A DNA stretch of 15,425 nt, taken from NCBI GenBank assembly GCA_031282705.1, contig JAITDF010000128.1, forward strand, positions 1 to 15,425, written 5' to 3'. The notes under the pieces were generated by a model. It was given only the letters and a program-made list of their open reading frames with translations, had not been told where the DNA came from and did no database searches. Origin of the DNA: Opitutaceae bacterium. GTDB taxonomy: Bacteria; Verrucomicrobiota; Verrucomicrobiia; Opitutales; Opitutaceae. The position numbers were made by a program, and so were the translations under genes. Positions 1-6,758 of this stretch are shown here, piece by piece; position 1 is the first letter of the stretch, and each line of letters begins with the position of its first letter.

Positions 1-3000
1 CGACGGCGCCCCCGGCGCGACCGACGCCACCGGCACGCTCGCCCGCTTCGACTCGCCCGCCGCCCTCGCGCTCGACGCCGCCGGCGGCGCCCTCTACGTC
101 GCCGACACCGGCAACCACACCCTCCGCAAAATCACCCTCGCCACCGCCGCCGTCTCCACCCTCGCCGGCTCGCCCGGCGCGCGCGGCTACGCCGAGGCCG
201 CCGGCACGCTCGCGCGCTTCGACTCGCCCGCCGGCCTCGCCTTCGCCGGCGGCACCCTCTACGTCGCCGACACCGGCAACCACGCCATCCGCGCCCTCGG
301 CGCGGCCGGCGGCGGCGTCACCCTCGTCGCCGGCAACCCCGCCGAGCCCACGCTCTTCTTCGACGCCTCCACCGTCGCCACCGCCGCCGGCGCCTACACC
401 GTCCCCGCCGCGAACATCCTCTACGTCGCCGACGGCACCGGCACCGTCGCGCGCTTCCGCCACCCCTCCGCGCTCGCGCTCGACGCCGCCGCGCAAAACC
501 TCTACGTGGCCGACACCGGCCACGGCGTCGTCCGCAAAATCGCCCTCGCCACCCGCGCCGTCACCACCCCCGGCGCCAACGCCCCCATCCGCACCGTGTC
601 CGCCATCATGAGCGGCTCCTCCGCGCCCGCCGCCGGCGGCGGCGCCCCGCCCGCGACCATCACCGTTTCCTTCAACGCAAACCACCCCGGCGCGCCCGCC
701 GTCTCGCCCGCGTCGAAAACCGTCGCCAAAGGCGGCTTCTACGGCGAAGGCGGCGTGTGGCCCGCGCCCGCGCGCGACGGCTTCTCGTTCGCCGGCTGGT
801 TCGCCGACGCCGCCGGCGCCGGCGCGCCCGTCACCGCCGCCTCGCCCGTCGCGCCCGACGCCGCCAGCCGCACGCTCTACGCGAAATGGACCGAGACCCC
901 CGCCGCCGGCACCGGCGGCGGCGGCGGCAGTGGCGCCGGCGGCAGTGGCGCCGGCAAAACCATCACCATAAACTTCGACCTCAACGACGGCGGCACCGGC
1001 ACCGCCAGCGCCGCCATCAGCCGCGGCGCCAGCTCCGTCGCCGCCAGCACCGCCGCCGCCGCCAACGCCGCCGGCCACTTGTTACTTGATACTTCTTACT
1101 TGCCACTTGGCGGTGCCTCCGCCTCCTCCGCCTCCTCCTCAAAAACCGCCGCCCGCGGCCTCCCCTTCGGCGCGCTCCCCGTGCCCTCGCGCCCCGGCCA
1201 CCTCTTCGCCGGCTGGTTTGCCGACGCCGCCGGCGCCGGCGCGCCCGTCACCGCCGCCACGCCCGTCCCCGCCGCCGCCGCCGACCCCTTCACGCTCTAC
1301 GCGAAATGGACGGCGTTCCCCGCCGCCGCCACGCCCGCCGTGAGCGCCGCCAGCGGCACCAGTTATCCCGAGCGCGGCATCCGCCAGATCGTCGCCGGCG
1401 GCGCCACCACCGCCTGCCAGTTCCACAACGCCAGCCCCGACCCCGCGCTCGGCCAGCCCTACGCCGCCACGCGCTCCGGCACGTGGGTTTACGCCGACAC
1501 GACCTTCTTCGTCCGCCCAAGCCCGCTCCCCACGCCCGACGGCTCCGGCATCTGGGCCGCCGGCAACACCGGCTCCGTCAAACACCCCGTCACCTTCATC
1601 GGCGCCAACGTAAACGTCGATATGCTCCTGCCCGGCGCCGAATCCTCGCTCCAGGCCGTCTCCGTGCGCCACGGCGCGGACGTTTGGCTCTTCGGCGGCA
1701 CGCTCTCCCGCTCGCACGTCAGCACCGGCACCGCCTCCTCGGAGACCATCTACCTCGTCGGCAGCGCCACCACCGGCGCCGCGAATTTCCACGGCGAGGA
1801 CCTGTTCATCATCTCGCGCAACTCCCGCTCCGAGGCCGTCGGCATCAGCGCCGGCCCGAACACGTTCACGCTCAAGCGCGGCGAAATTCTCTCCGAGCGC
1901 ACCACCACGACCACGCCCCTCGGCGCCGCCGTCGGCATGCCGTCCTTCAGCGTCAACGGCGGCGACGCCAGCCTGCGCACCGTCGTGCTCCAGGACGTCA
2001 ACATCACCACCACCTCCGGCTCGTTCGCCCCCGGCTTCCACAGTCACGGCGGCCTCCTCTCCCTCACCTACGCCGGCGGCGCCATCAACACGCGCGGCAT
2101 CCAGTCGCCCGGCATCAGCTTCCTCCCCGGCAACGCCAACGGCGGGCGCACCGTCATCACCGCCTTCTTTGAAAACCTCACCGTCAACGCCGCCGCCTGC
2201 GCCGCCCTCGATTTCGGCTACCAGGACTTTTATTACGTCTCCATCATGGGCTACGAGCAGGCCGTCAGCGGCGCCATCGGCGTCATCGACGCCAGCCTCT
2301 CCTTCGCCAACTCCCGCCTCCACGGCCCGCTCGGCGCCATCCGCATCGCCGCCTCCGGCTCCTATAACGCCCCCTACGACACCACCATCCGCCTCCGCCT
2401 CGACCACACCGTCCTCGACGGCCTCCTCGCCATGACCGCCGGCTACACCACCGGCGCCTACCACTCCACCAGCGGCGCCACCCTCCACCTCACCGGCTCC
2501 GGCGCGACGCTCAACGGCGGCCTCCACCTCACCGGCTCCCACAACGCCCTCCGCTCCCACGCCGCCGTCGTCACCCTCGTCAACTCCACCATCACCGGCG
2601 GCATCATCACCACCGGGCGCGGCGGCGGCCTCGACCTCGACCTCGCCGGCACGCCCCTCGACGGCGGCTACACCCTCGCCGGCGACACCGCCCTCCGGGC
2701 CGTCCACGAACGCTCCGTCATCACCGGCGATTTCTCCGCCGCCGGCGCCACCACCGCCGGCCTCGTCCTCCTCGAAGGCTCCTCCATCCTCGGCGAAGTC
2801 ACCGCCGCCGATGCCGCCGCCGTGGTCATCACCCTCGGCGAAGCCTCCGCCATCGCGCGCGGCGTCACCCTTGCCGGCGACGCCCGCCTGACCCTCGCCG
2901 CCGCCGGCGGCGGCCACATCGTCGGCGGCGACATCGCCGTCACCGGCAACGCCATCCTCGAAATCGACGCCGGCAACGATTCCGCCGGCGCCGCCACCCT

Positions 3001-4393
3001 CGCCGGCAACGTCACCCTCGCCGGCGACACGCTCCGCCTGCGCGGCAGAGTCACCGTCGGCGGCACCCTCGCCGCCGCCAACCCCGCCGCGCTCCTCGCC
3101 CTCGCCGGCGCCTCCGACGACGGCGTTGTCCTGGCCGGCGGCTTCAGCGGCAAGGCCCGCCTCGCCATCGAATCCATCGCGCCCGCCGCCCTCGGCGCCG
3201 CCGACATCCGCGTCCTCCGCGTCGCCGCCGGCGCCCTCTCCGCCGCCGCCTTCGAGCTTCCCCCCGCGCTCAACCACGGCGCGTTCTCCTACACCCCCGA
3301 AATCCGCCCCGACGGCGTCCACCTCGTCCTCAAAACCAACGCCCCCGCCCTCGCCCCCGGCGGCGACCTGCCCCCCGCCACCGACGCCGCCGGCGGCGCC
3401 GCCACCCTCTCCGTGACCCCCGGCGGCGAGCCCCCGCACCACTGCCAATGGCAGGTCTCGACCGACGGCGGCGCGACCTGGCGGGACCTCGCCGGCGCCA
3501 CCTCCGCCACCCTCGCGCTCGCCGGCCTCACCGCCACCGACAACGGCAGCCGCTACCGCGTCGTCATCACCAACGCCGCCGGCGCCATCACCAGCGCCGC
3601 CACCGCCCTCGCCGGCATCGGCGGCGGCGGCCCGCCCGTGCTCGACCTCCTCGACGAACACGGCAACGACAAGATCGTCCTCACGCTCGCCCAACCCGCC
3701 GGCAGCTCCGGCGCGTTCATTGTCTCCGGCAACATCGCCTGGACCGCGGGCACCGGCTCCACCGGCTCATGGCTTGGCCTCACCCCGGCGTCCGGCGCCG
3801 CCGGCGCCGCCACGGTCGCCGCCCGCGCCGCCACCGCCAACACCGGCGGCGCATTCCGCCACGCCACCGTCACCATCACCGCCGCCCCCGCCGCCCCCCT
3901 TGCGCGCTCCCTCTTCGTCACCCAGCGCCCCGCCGGCGGCGGCGCCAACGCGCCCGGCGCGCTCGCCACCGGCGGCACCCTCACGCTCGCCGTCGCCTCC
4001 GGCCCGTCGCCCGGCGTCGAAACCTACCTTGTTTCCGCCGGCAACAAACTCACCCCCGTCGGCGCCGCCGGCGCCGGGCCGGTGCCCTACACCTACGACG
4101 CCACCGGCAACGCCGCCCTCCTCATCTTCGATGACGCTGTCTGGTCGCTCTCCTTCGCCGCCGGCGGCACCGGCGGCACCTTCCAGCTCCTCGACACCGC
4201 CGCCACCGGCGCCCCCTACACCCTCTCCGGCGCCTTCACCTACGCCCCGCCTCCCTCGCCGCCGCCTCCCCCTGCCGGCGGCGGCGGTGGTGGCGGCGGC
4301 GGTGGCGGCGCTCCCTCGCCATTCCTCCTCCCCGCCCTCGCGCTGCTGCCGGCCCTGAGGCGGAAAAAGCCCGCAACTCGGCGTGAGCGTTGA
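1..4393 (+). CDS. Large mosaic secreted/surface protein, 5'-truncated (NHL, InlB B-repeats, beta-helix, Ig-like, BACON-like, C-terminal anchor-like tail)
   Basis: The reading frame is open from the first complete codon at base 2 to the TGA at 4391-4393, giving 1,463 visible residues; the start lies upstream. Residues 15-185 hold NHL repeats with the recurring LYVADTGNH signature. Residues 220-297 and 321-437 are two InlB/Listeria-Bacteroides-type repeats (FAGWFADAAG ... TLYAKWT) joined by a Gly/Ser linker. Residues 447-1115 are a repetitive beta-helix-like region rich in G, T, A and V, ending in a stretch like a pertactin-type passenger terminus. Residues 1125-1204 look Ig-like (CQWQVSTDGG ... 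YRVVITN). Residues 1213-1312 look like BACON (WLGLTPASG ... ATVTITA ... VTQRP). The tail is Pro-rich, then poly-Gly, a short hydrophobic stretch and RRKK/RRER, resembling a sorting signal. No autotransporter barrel follows. The role is probably surface adhesion or carbohydrate contact (inferred). Codons are extremely C-ending. Domain calls are from motif reading only. Confidence 0.93.
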   Translation, partial: DGAPGATDATGTLARFDSPAALALDAAGGALYVADTGNHTLRKITLATAAVSTLAGSPGARGYAEAAGTLARFDSPAGLAFAGGTLYVADTGNHAIRALGAAGGGVTLVAGNPAEPTLFFDASTVATAAGAYTVPAANILYVADGTGTVARFRHPSALALDAAAQNLYVADTGHGVVRKIALATRAVTTPGANAPIRTVSAIMSGSSAPAAGGGAPPATITVSFNANHPGAPAVSPASKTVAKGGFYGEGGVWPAPARDGFSFAGWFADAAGAGAPVTAASPVAPDAASRTLYAKWTETPAAGTGGGGGSGAGGSGAGKTITINFDLNDGGTGTASAAISRGASSVAASTAAAANAAGHLLLDTSYLPLGGASASSASSSKTAARGLPFGALPVPSRPGHLFAGWFADAAGAGAPVTAATPVPAAAADPFTLYAKWTAFPAAATPAVSAASGTSYPERGIRQIVAGGATTACQFHNASPDPALGQPYAATRSGTWVYADTTFFVRPSPLPTPDGSGIWAAGNTGSVKHPVTFIGANVNVDMLLPGAESSLQAVSVRHGADVWLFGGTLSRSHVSTGTASSETIYLVGSATTGAANFHGEDLFIISRNSRSEAVGISAGPNTFTLKRGEILSERTTTTTPLGAAVGMPSFSVNGGDASLRTVVLQDVNITTTSGSFAPGFHSHGGLLSLTYAGGAINTRGIQSPGISFLPGNANGGRTVITAFFENLTVNAAACAALDFGYQDFYYVSIMGYEQAVSGAIGVIDASLSFANSRLHGPLGAIRIAASGSYNAPYDTTIRLRLDHTVLDGLLAMTAGYTTGAYHSTSGATLHLTGSGATLNGGLHLTGSHNALRSHAAVVTLVNSTITGGIITTGRGGGLDLDLAGTPLDGGYTLAGDTALRAVHERSVITGDFSAAGATTAGLVLLEGSSILGEVTAADAAAVVITLGEASAIARGVTLAGDARLTLAAAGGGHIVGGDIAVTGNAILEIDAGNDSAGAATLAGNVTLAGDTLRLRGRVTVGGTLAAANPAALLALAGASDDGVVLAGGFSGKARLAIESIAPAALGAADIRVLRVAAGALSAAAFELPPALNHGAFSYTPEIRPDGVHLVLKTNAPALAPGGDLPPATDAAGGAATLSVTPGGEPPHHCQWQVSTDGGATWRDLAGATSATLALAGLTATDNGSRYRVVITNAAGAITSAATALAGIGGGGPPVLDLLDEHGNDKIVLTLAQPAGSSGAFIVSGNIAWTAGTGSTGSWLGLTPASGAAGAATVAARAATANTGGAFRHATVTITAAPAAPLARSLFVTQRPAGGGANAPGALATGGTLTLAVASGPSPGVETYLVSAGNKLTPVGAAGAGPVPYTYDATGNAALLIFDDAVWSLSFAAGGTGGTFQLLDTAATGAPYTLSGAFTYAPPPSPPPPPAGGGGGGGGGGGAPSPFLLPALALLPALRRKKPATRRER
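659..1312 (+). repeat. Pair of InlB-type repeats with near-identical DNA cores
   Basis: Two B-repeat modules lie at 659-892 and 962-1312. Their cores, 788-850 and 1205-1267, are 63 bp long and match with about three differences, although the N-terminal halves of the modules differ. The second module is about 117 bp longer because of an insert that includes the heptad tract at 1075-1109. The Gly/Ser-rich linker between them (about 900-960) contains a small duplicated GGSGAG-type unit. Confidence 0.85.
1075..1109 (+). repeat. Five-unit heptad tandem repeat inside the coding region
   Basis: Five consecutive 7-bp units follow the pattern NNACTTG. The first two bases are CC, TT, AT, TT, CC in order, and the third unit ends in C instead of G, so the unit order reads as a mirror (A-B-C-B-A). 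It is AT-rich compared with its surroundings and is translated in frame as HLLLDTSYLPLG, unlike the Ala/Gly-rich protein around it. It looks like an intergenic-type short repeat that landed in a gene and stayed in frame. Confidence 0.85.
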
Positions 4394-4475
4394 AGCAGAC
4401 TTGGAAGTCTGCGGTACGTCAGGTCACCCGCGCCACGGCCGGCTGACGGTGCGGAGGCGTGACGTACCGCAGGTT
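4382..4475. repeat. 94-bp palindromic repeat, copy 1 (REP-like), overlapping the upstream stop codon
   Basis: It matches 4541-4634 over 94 bp with only about four differences. It can fold in two ways. A short hairpin pairs CAGACTT (4396-4402) with AAGTCTG (4405-4411). A longer hairpin pairs CTGCGGTACGTCA (4409-4421) with its reverse complement (4460-4472), with an inner CGTCAG/CTGACG pair. The two stems share bases 4409-4411 and so compete at the boundary. The TGA of the upstream gene (4391-4393) lies inside the repeat, so the repeat supplies the last codons and the stop. Confidence 0.88.
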
Positions 4476-4540
4476 TCCAAAACTGCTTCAGGGCCGGAGG
4501 TCCGCGAAAAGCCGGACCCGAAAACAAGCCCGCAAGCAAT

Positions 4541-4634
4541 CGTGGGCGTTGAAGCAGACTTGGAAGTCTGCGGTACGTCAGGCCGCCCGCGCCACGGCCG
4601 GCTGACGGCGCGGAGGCGTGACGTACCGCAGGTT
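4541..4634. repeat. 94-bp palindromic repeat, copy 2 (REP-like)
   Basis: This is a direct repeat of 4382-4475 at a 159-bp offset with the same two competing hairpins: the long stem arms are 4568-4580 and 4619-4631. It is fully intergenic, unlike copy 1. The few differences lie in the loop of the long hairpin (GGTCACCC versus GGCCGCCC, GGTGCGG versus GGCGCGG) and at the fifth base, so the stems are conserved. Confidence 0.88.
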
Positions 4635-4767
4635 GGCAGACTGTCGCTTCGCCCGGAACCAAACCTGCCTCCGGGCCGGAGGCCCGCGGGTCGGCAAGAA
4701 AAATACTTGTTGGAAATTTCGCGGCTTTTCGCGATTTTCGCGGTTGGTTTGTTTTTTATTTTTAGAG

Positions 4768-4935
4768 CTAATGTTACACAGGCGACCAGTCCGGGGAGAT
4801 TTTGGATTTTCGATTTTCGATTGGGGAGCTTCCGCTCCCGCCAGCAAACCGGCGCGGCAGCGCCCAATCGAAAATCGAGAATCGAGAATCGAAAATCCAA
4901 AATCTCCCAAGGCCAGCCGCTCCACGTAACATCAG
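4768..4935. repeat. 168-bp inverted-repeat element with heptad arms
   Basis: The outer ends are CTAATGTTAC (4768-4777) and GTAACATCAG (4926-4935), an inverted repeat with one mismatch. Inside, the left arm (4794-4826) contains GATTTTG, GATTTTC, GATTTTC and GATT in a strict 7-bp period. The right arm (4863-4908) is its reverse complement with two extra heptads (AATCGAA, AATCGAG, AATCGAG, AATCGAA, AATCCAA). The loop carries a further GGGAGC-TTCC-GCTCCC hairpin. Transcribed RNA or single-stranded DNA would form a long hairpin just upstream of uvrC. It contains no transposase and could be a MITE-like or STRR-like element. Confidence 0.85.
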
Positions 4936-4972
4936 TTTAGAGGTTCCCATACCCAAGTCTCTTTCCCTGAAA

Positions 4973-6544
4973 ATGCGAACGCCGCCTCCAGCCAAGCCGC
5001 CGCCAGCCGTTCCGCCCGCCAGGCCGCCAGCCGTTCCGCCCGGCGGCGGCGGCGCTCCGCTCACGTTGAAGGAGAAAGTCCGCCGGCTCCCCGGCAAACC
5101 CGGCGTTTACCTCATGAAAGACCGCCTCGGACGCATCATCTACGTCGGCAAGGCCAAAAACCTCAAAAAACGCGTCTCCAGCTACTTCACCCCGTCGCGC
5201 CGCACCCTCGTGCAGCAGCCCAAGATCCGCGCCCTCATCGACTTGATCGAGGACTTCGACACCATCGAGGTCCGCTCCGAACCCGAGGCGCTTCTCCTCG
5301 AAGGCCGTCTCATCAAGCAATGGAAACCCCGCTACAACACCGACTTCACGGACGACAAGCGCTTCCTCCTCGTCCGCGTTGACCTCCACGAACCCATCCC
5401 CCGCTTCCGCCTCACGCGCCTCCGCAAGGAGGACCGCTCCCGCTACTTCGGCCCCTTCGCCCACTCCGGCCTCCTCCGCAAAACCCTCGCCCAGATGCGC
5501 CGCCAGTTCGGCATCCTCCTCGCCGACGCGGCGCCGCAAAAACTGCCCGACGGACGCTGGCAGCTCTACGACGACATCCGCCGGGAAATCTACGGCCACG
5601 CCAACGAAGTCTCGGAAAACGAATACAAACAGCGCGCCCTCGACGCCTGCGACTTCCTGGAGGGCAAATCCCGCGAATGGCTCGCCGCCCTGCGCGACGA
5701 GATGATGGCCGCCGCCGCAAAACAGGAATTTGAGAAAGCCGCCGGGCTCCGCGACATCGTCCAGGCCCTCGAAAAAACCCTCGCCCCCGCCCGCCGCTTC
5801 GAACGCGAGCGGCCGCTCGCGCCTCCCGCCGGCGACGCGCCCGCCGCCCTCGAAGCCCTCCGCGCCGCCCTCGGCCTCCCCGCGCCCCCCGCGCGCATGG
5901 AATGCTTCGACATCTCCCACATCTCCGGCACCTACGTCGTCGCCTCCATGGTGCATTTCGCCGGCGGCCTCCCCGACAAAAACCACTACCGCCGCTACCG
6001 CATAAAATCCTTCACCGGCAACGACGATTTCCGCGCCATGGAGGAAGTCGTCGGGCGCCGCTACCGCCGCCTCCGCGACGAACGGAAGCCGCTCCCCGGC
6101 CTCGTCGTCATCGACGGCGGGCGCGGCCAGGTCGGCGCCGCGCTGAAATCCTTTGTCGCGCTCGGGCTCGAACCGCCCGCGCTCATCGGCCTCGCGAAGA
6201 AGCACGAGACCATCATCTTCCCCGACGCCCGCCCCCCGCTGAACCTGCCGCTCACCCATCCCGGCCTGCAACTGCTCCAGCGCCTCCGCGACGAAGCCCA
6301 CCGTTTCGCCAACACCTACAACGCCGATCTCCGCACCAAAAAAATCAAGGAATCGGTCCTGGACGATTTCTCCGGCCTCGGCCCCGTCCGCCGGGCCGCG
6401 CTGCTCGCCCGCTTCGGCGGCATGGAAAGACTCCGCGCCGCCGCGGCGCATGAAATAGCGGAGGTGGAGGGCTTCGGCCCCCGGCTGGCGAAGGAGCTGC
6501 ATGCATTCCTCCACGCCCCGCCGCAAACCCGCGACCCGGCGTGA
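4973..6544 (+). CDS. uvrC: Excinuclease ABC subunit C (UvrC), compact form
   Basis: UvrC makes the dual incisions around DNA lesions handed over by UvrA and UvrB in nucleotide excision repair. The protein has 523 residues, against roughly 600 in typical UvrC. An N-terminal Pro-rich extension (1-30) is followed by a GIY-YIG nuclease domain (GVY at 44-46, IIYVGKAKNLKKR at 55-67, probable catalytic Glu110 in ALLLEGRLIKQ). A UVR motif lies at about 234-269. An RNase H-like domain follows with CFDISH (Asp313), NDDF (Asp351/352), VIDGGRGQ (Asp381) and EAHRFA (His443), then helix-hairpin-helix motifs at about 462-512. The usual four-Cys motif before the UVR is absent; the only cysteines are 226 and 311. 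About 100 residues between UVR and the RNase H-like domain also appear missing. ATG 4973 is preferred over in-frame codons inside the upstream repeat; TTG 5066 is an alternative. It is flanked by repeats and has no operon partner in the window. Confidence 0.95.
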   Translation: MRTPPPAKPPPAVPPARPPAVPPGGGGAPLTLKEKVRRLPGKPGVYLMKDRLGRIIYVGKAKNLKKRVSSYFTPSRRTLVQQPKIRALIDLIEDFDTIEVRSEPEALLLEGRLIKQWKPRYNTDFTDDKRFLLVRVDLHEPIPRFRLTRLRKEDRSRYFGPFAHSGLLRKTLAQMRRQFGILLADAAPQKLPDGRWQLYDDIRREIYGHANEVSENEYKQRALDACDFLEGKSREWLAALRDEMMAAAAKQEFEKAAGLRDIVQALEKTLAPARRFERERPLAPPAGDAPAALEALRAALGLPAPPARMECFDISHISGTYVVASMVHFAGGLPDKNHYRRYRIKSFTGNDDFRAMEEVVGRRYRRLRDERKPLPGLVVIDGGRGQVGAALKSFVALGLEPPALIGLAKKHETIIFPDARPPLNLPLTHPGLQLLQRLRDEAHRFANTYNADLRTKKIKESVLDDFSGLGPVRRAALLARFGGMERLRAAAAHEIAEVEGFGPRLAKELHAFLHAPPQTRDPA

Positions 6545-6567
6545 GCTTCGGGGCAGACTGGGAACTG
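6538..6567. repeat. Degenerate fragment of the 94-bp repeat family at the uvrC stop
   Basis: The sequence over the uvrC TGA (6542-6544) reads GGCGTGAGC, then a few bases, then GCAGACTGGGAACT. This parallels the left edge of the 94-bp repeat at 4381 onward (GGCGTGAGC, then GCAGACTTGGAAGT). Only about 30 bp are recognisable and the long hairpin is missing. The match is short and imperfect, so common origin is likely but not certain. Confidence 0.45.
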
Positions 6568-6612
6568 GGGGGGGCGCGGCGGCGGATTGCGCGGCGGCGG
6601 CGGATTGCGTGG

Positions 6613-6633
6613 CACGGGCGACCGCCCGTGTTT
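6613..6633 (+). terminator. Possible uvrC transcription terminator hairpin
   Basis: An 8-bp GC-rich perfect stem, CACGGGCG with CGCCCGTG and a 2-base loop spacer, lies about 70 bp after the uvrC stop and is followed by only three T residues. The short T run makes intrinsic termination uncertain. It may simply be part of the palindromic repeat element. Confidence 0.25.
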
Positions 6634-6665
6634 CGCGGCGCCACCGCCCAAAAACATGGGCGGGC

Positions 6666-6758
6666 CGCCCCTGCCACACGACCCGCACGGGCGGGGCGCC
6701 CCAATCAGGCAAGCGGGACGCTTGCCCTACGGTCGCCCCTGCCACACGACCCGCACGG
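6666..6758. repeat. 25-bp direct repeat pair within the palindrome nest
   Basis: Bases 6666-6690 and 6734-6758 are identical over 25 bp (beginning CGCCCCTGCCACACGACC), with a 68-bp offset. Between them lies the GGCAAGCG/CGCTTGCC hairpin, so the unit is a hairpin flanked by direct repeats. A third, shorter CGCCCTGCCAC segment at 6764-6774 runs into the right 26-bp arm. Confidence 0.85.

Larger units (their letters stand above)
4394..4972. other. 579-bp intergenic region made mostly of repeats
   Basis: No protein-like reading frame is credible here; frames that cross it are translations of repeats. It holds two copies of a 94-bp palindromic repeat (4382-4475 and 4541-4634), each followed by a GGGCCGGAGG-type segment (4491-4506 and 4673-4688). 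Next is an AT-richer stretch at about 4700-4770 with a rough 9-bp period of TCGCGNTTT, then a 168-bp inverted-repeat element (4768-4935), then about 37 bp of ordinary leader before uvrC. I see no strong promoter or U-tract terminator. Confidence 0.8.

Noticed and set aside
1139..3694. An 851-codon minus-strand frame opposite the first gene
   Set aside because: It is an E/G/A/V-rich low-complexity translation, the complement of GCC/GGC/CTC codons; no recognisable protein features.
506..4393. Start of the first gene at GTG 506
   Set aside because: The same frame is open back to base 2 and encodes NHL repeats continuous with those after 506, so the gene begins upstream of the window.
4383..4940. 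Small proteins encoded in the first intergenic region, both strands
   Set aside because: All are translations of the 94-bp repeats and heptad arms, and the two repeat copies would encode duplicated pieces without any protein motif.
4802..4972. A 57-residue N-terminal extension of UvrC starting in the repeat
   Set aside because: The residues are a translation of the heptad inverted repeat; no UvrC similarity begins before 4973.
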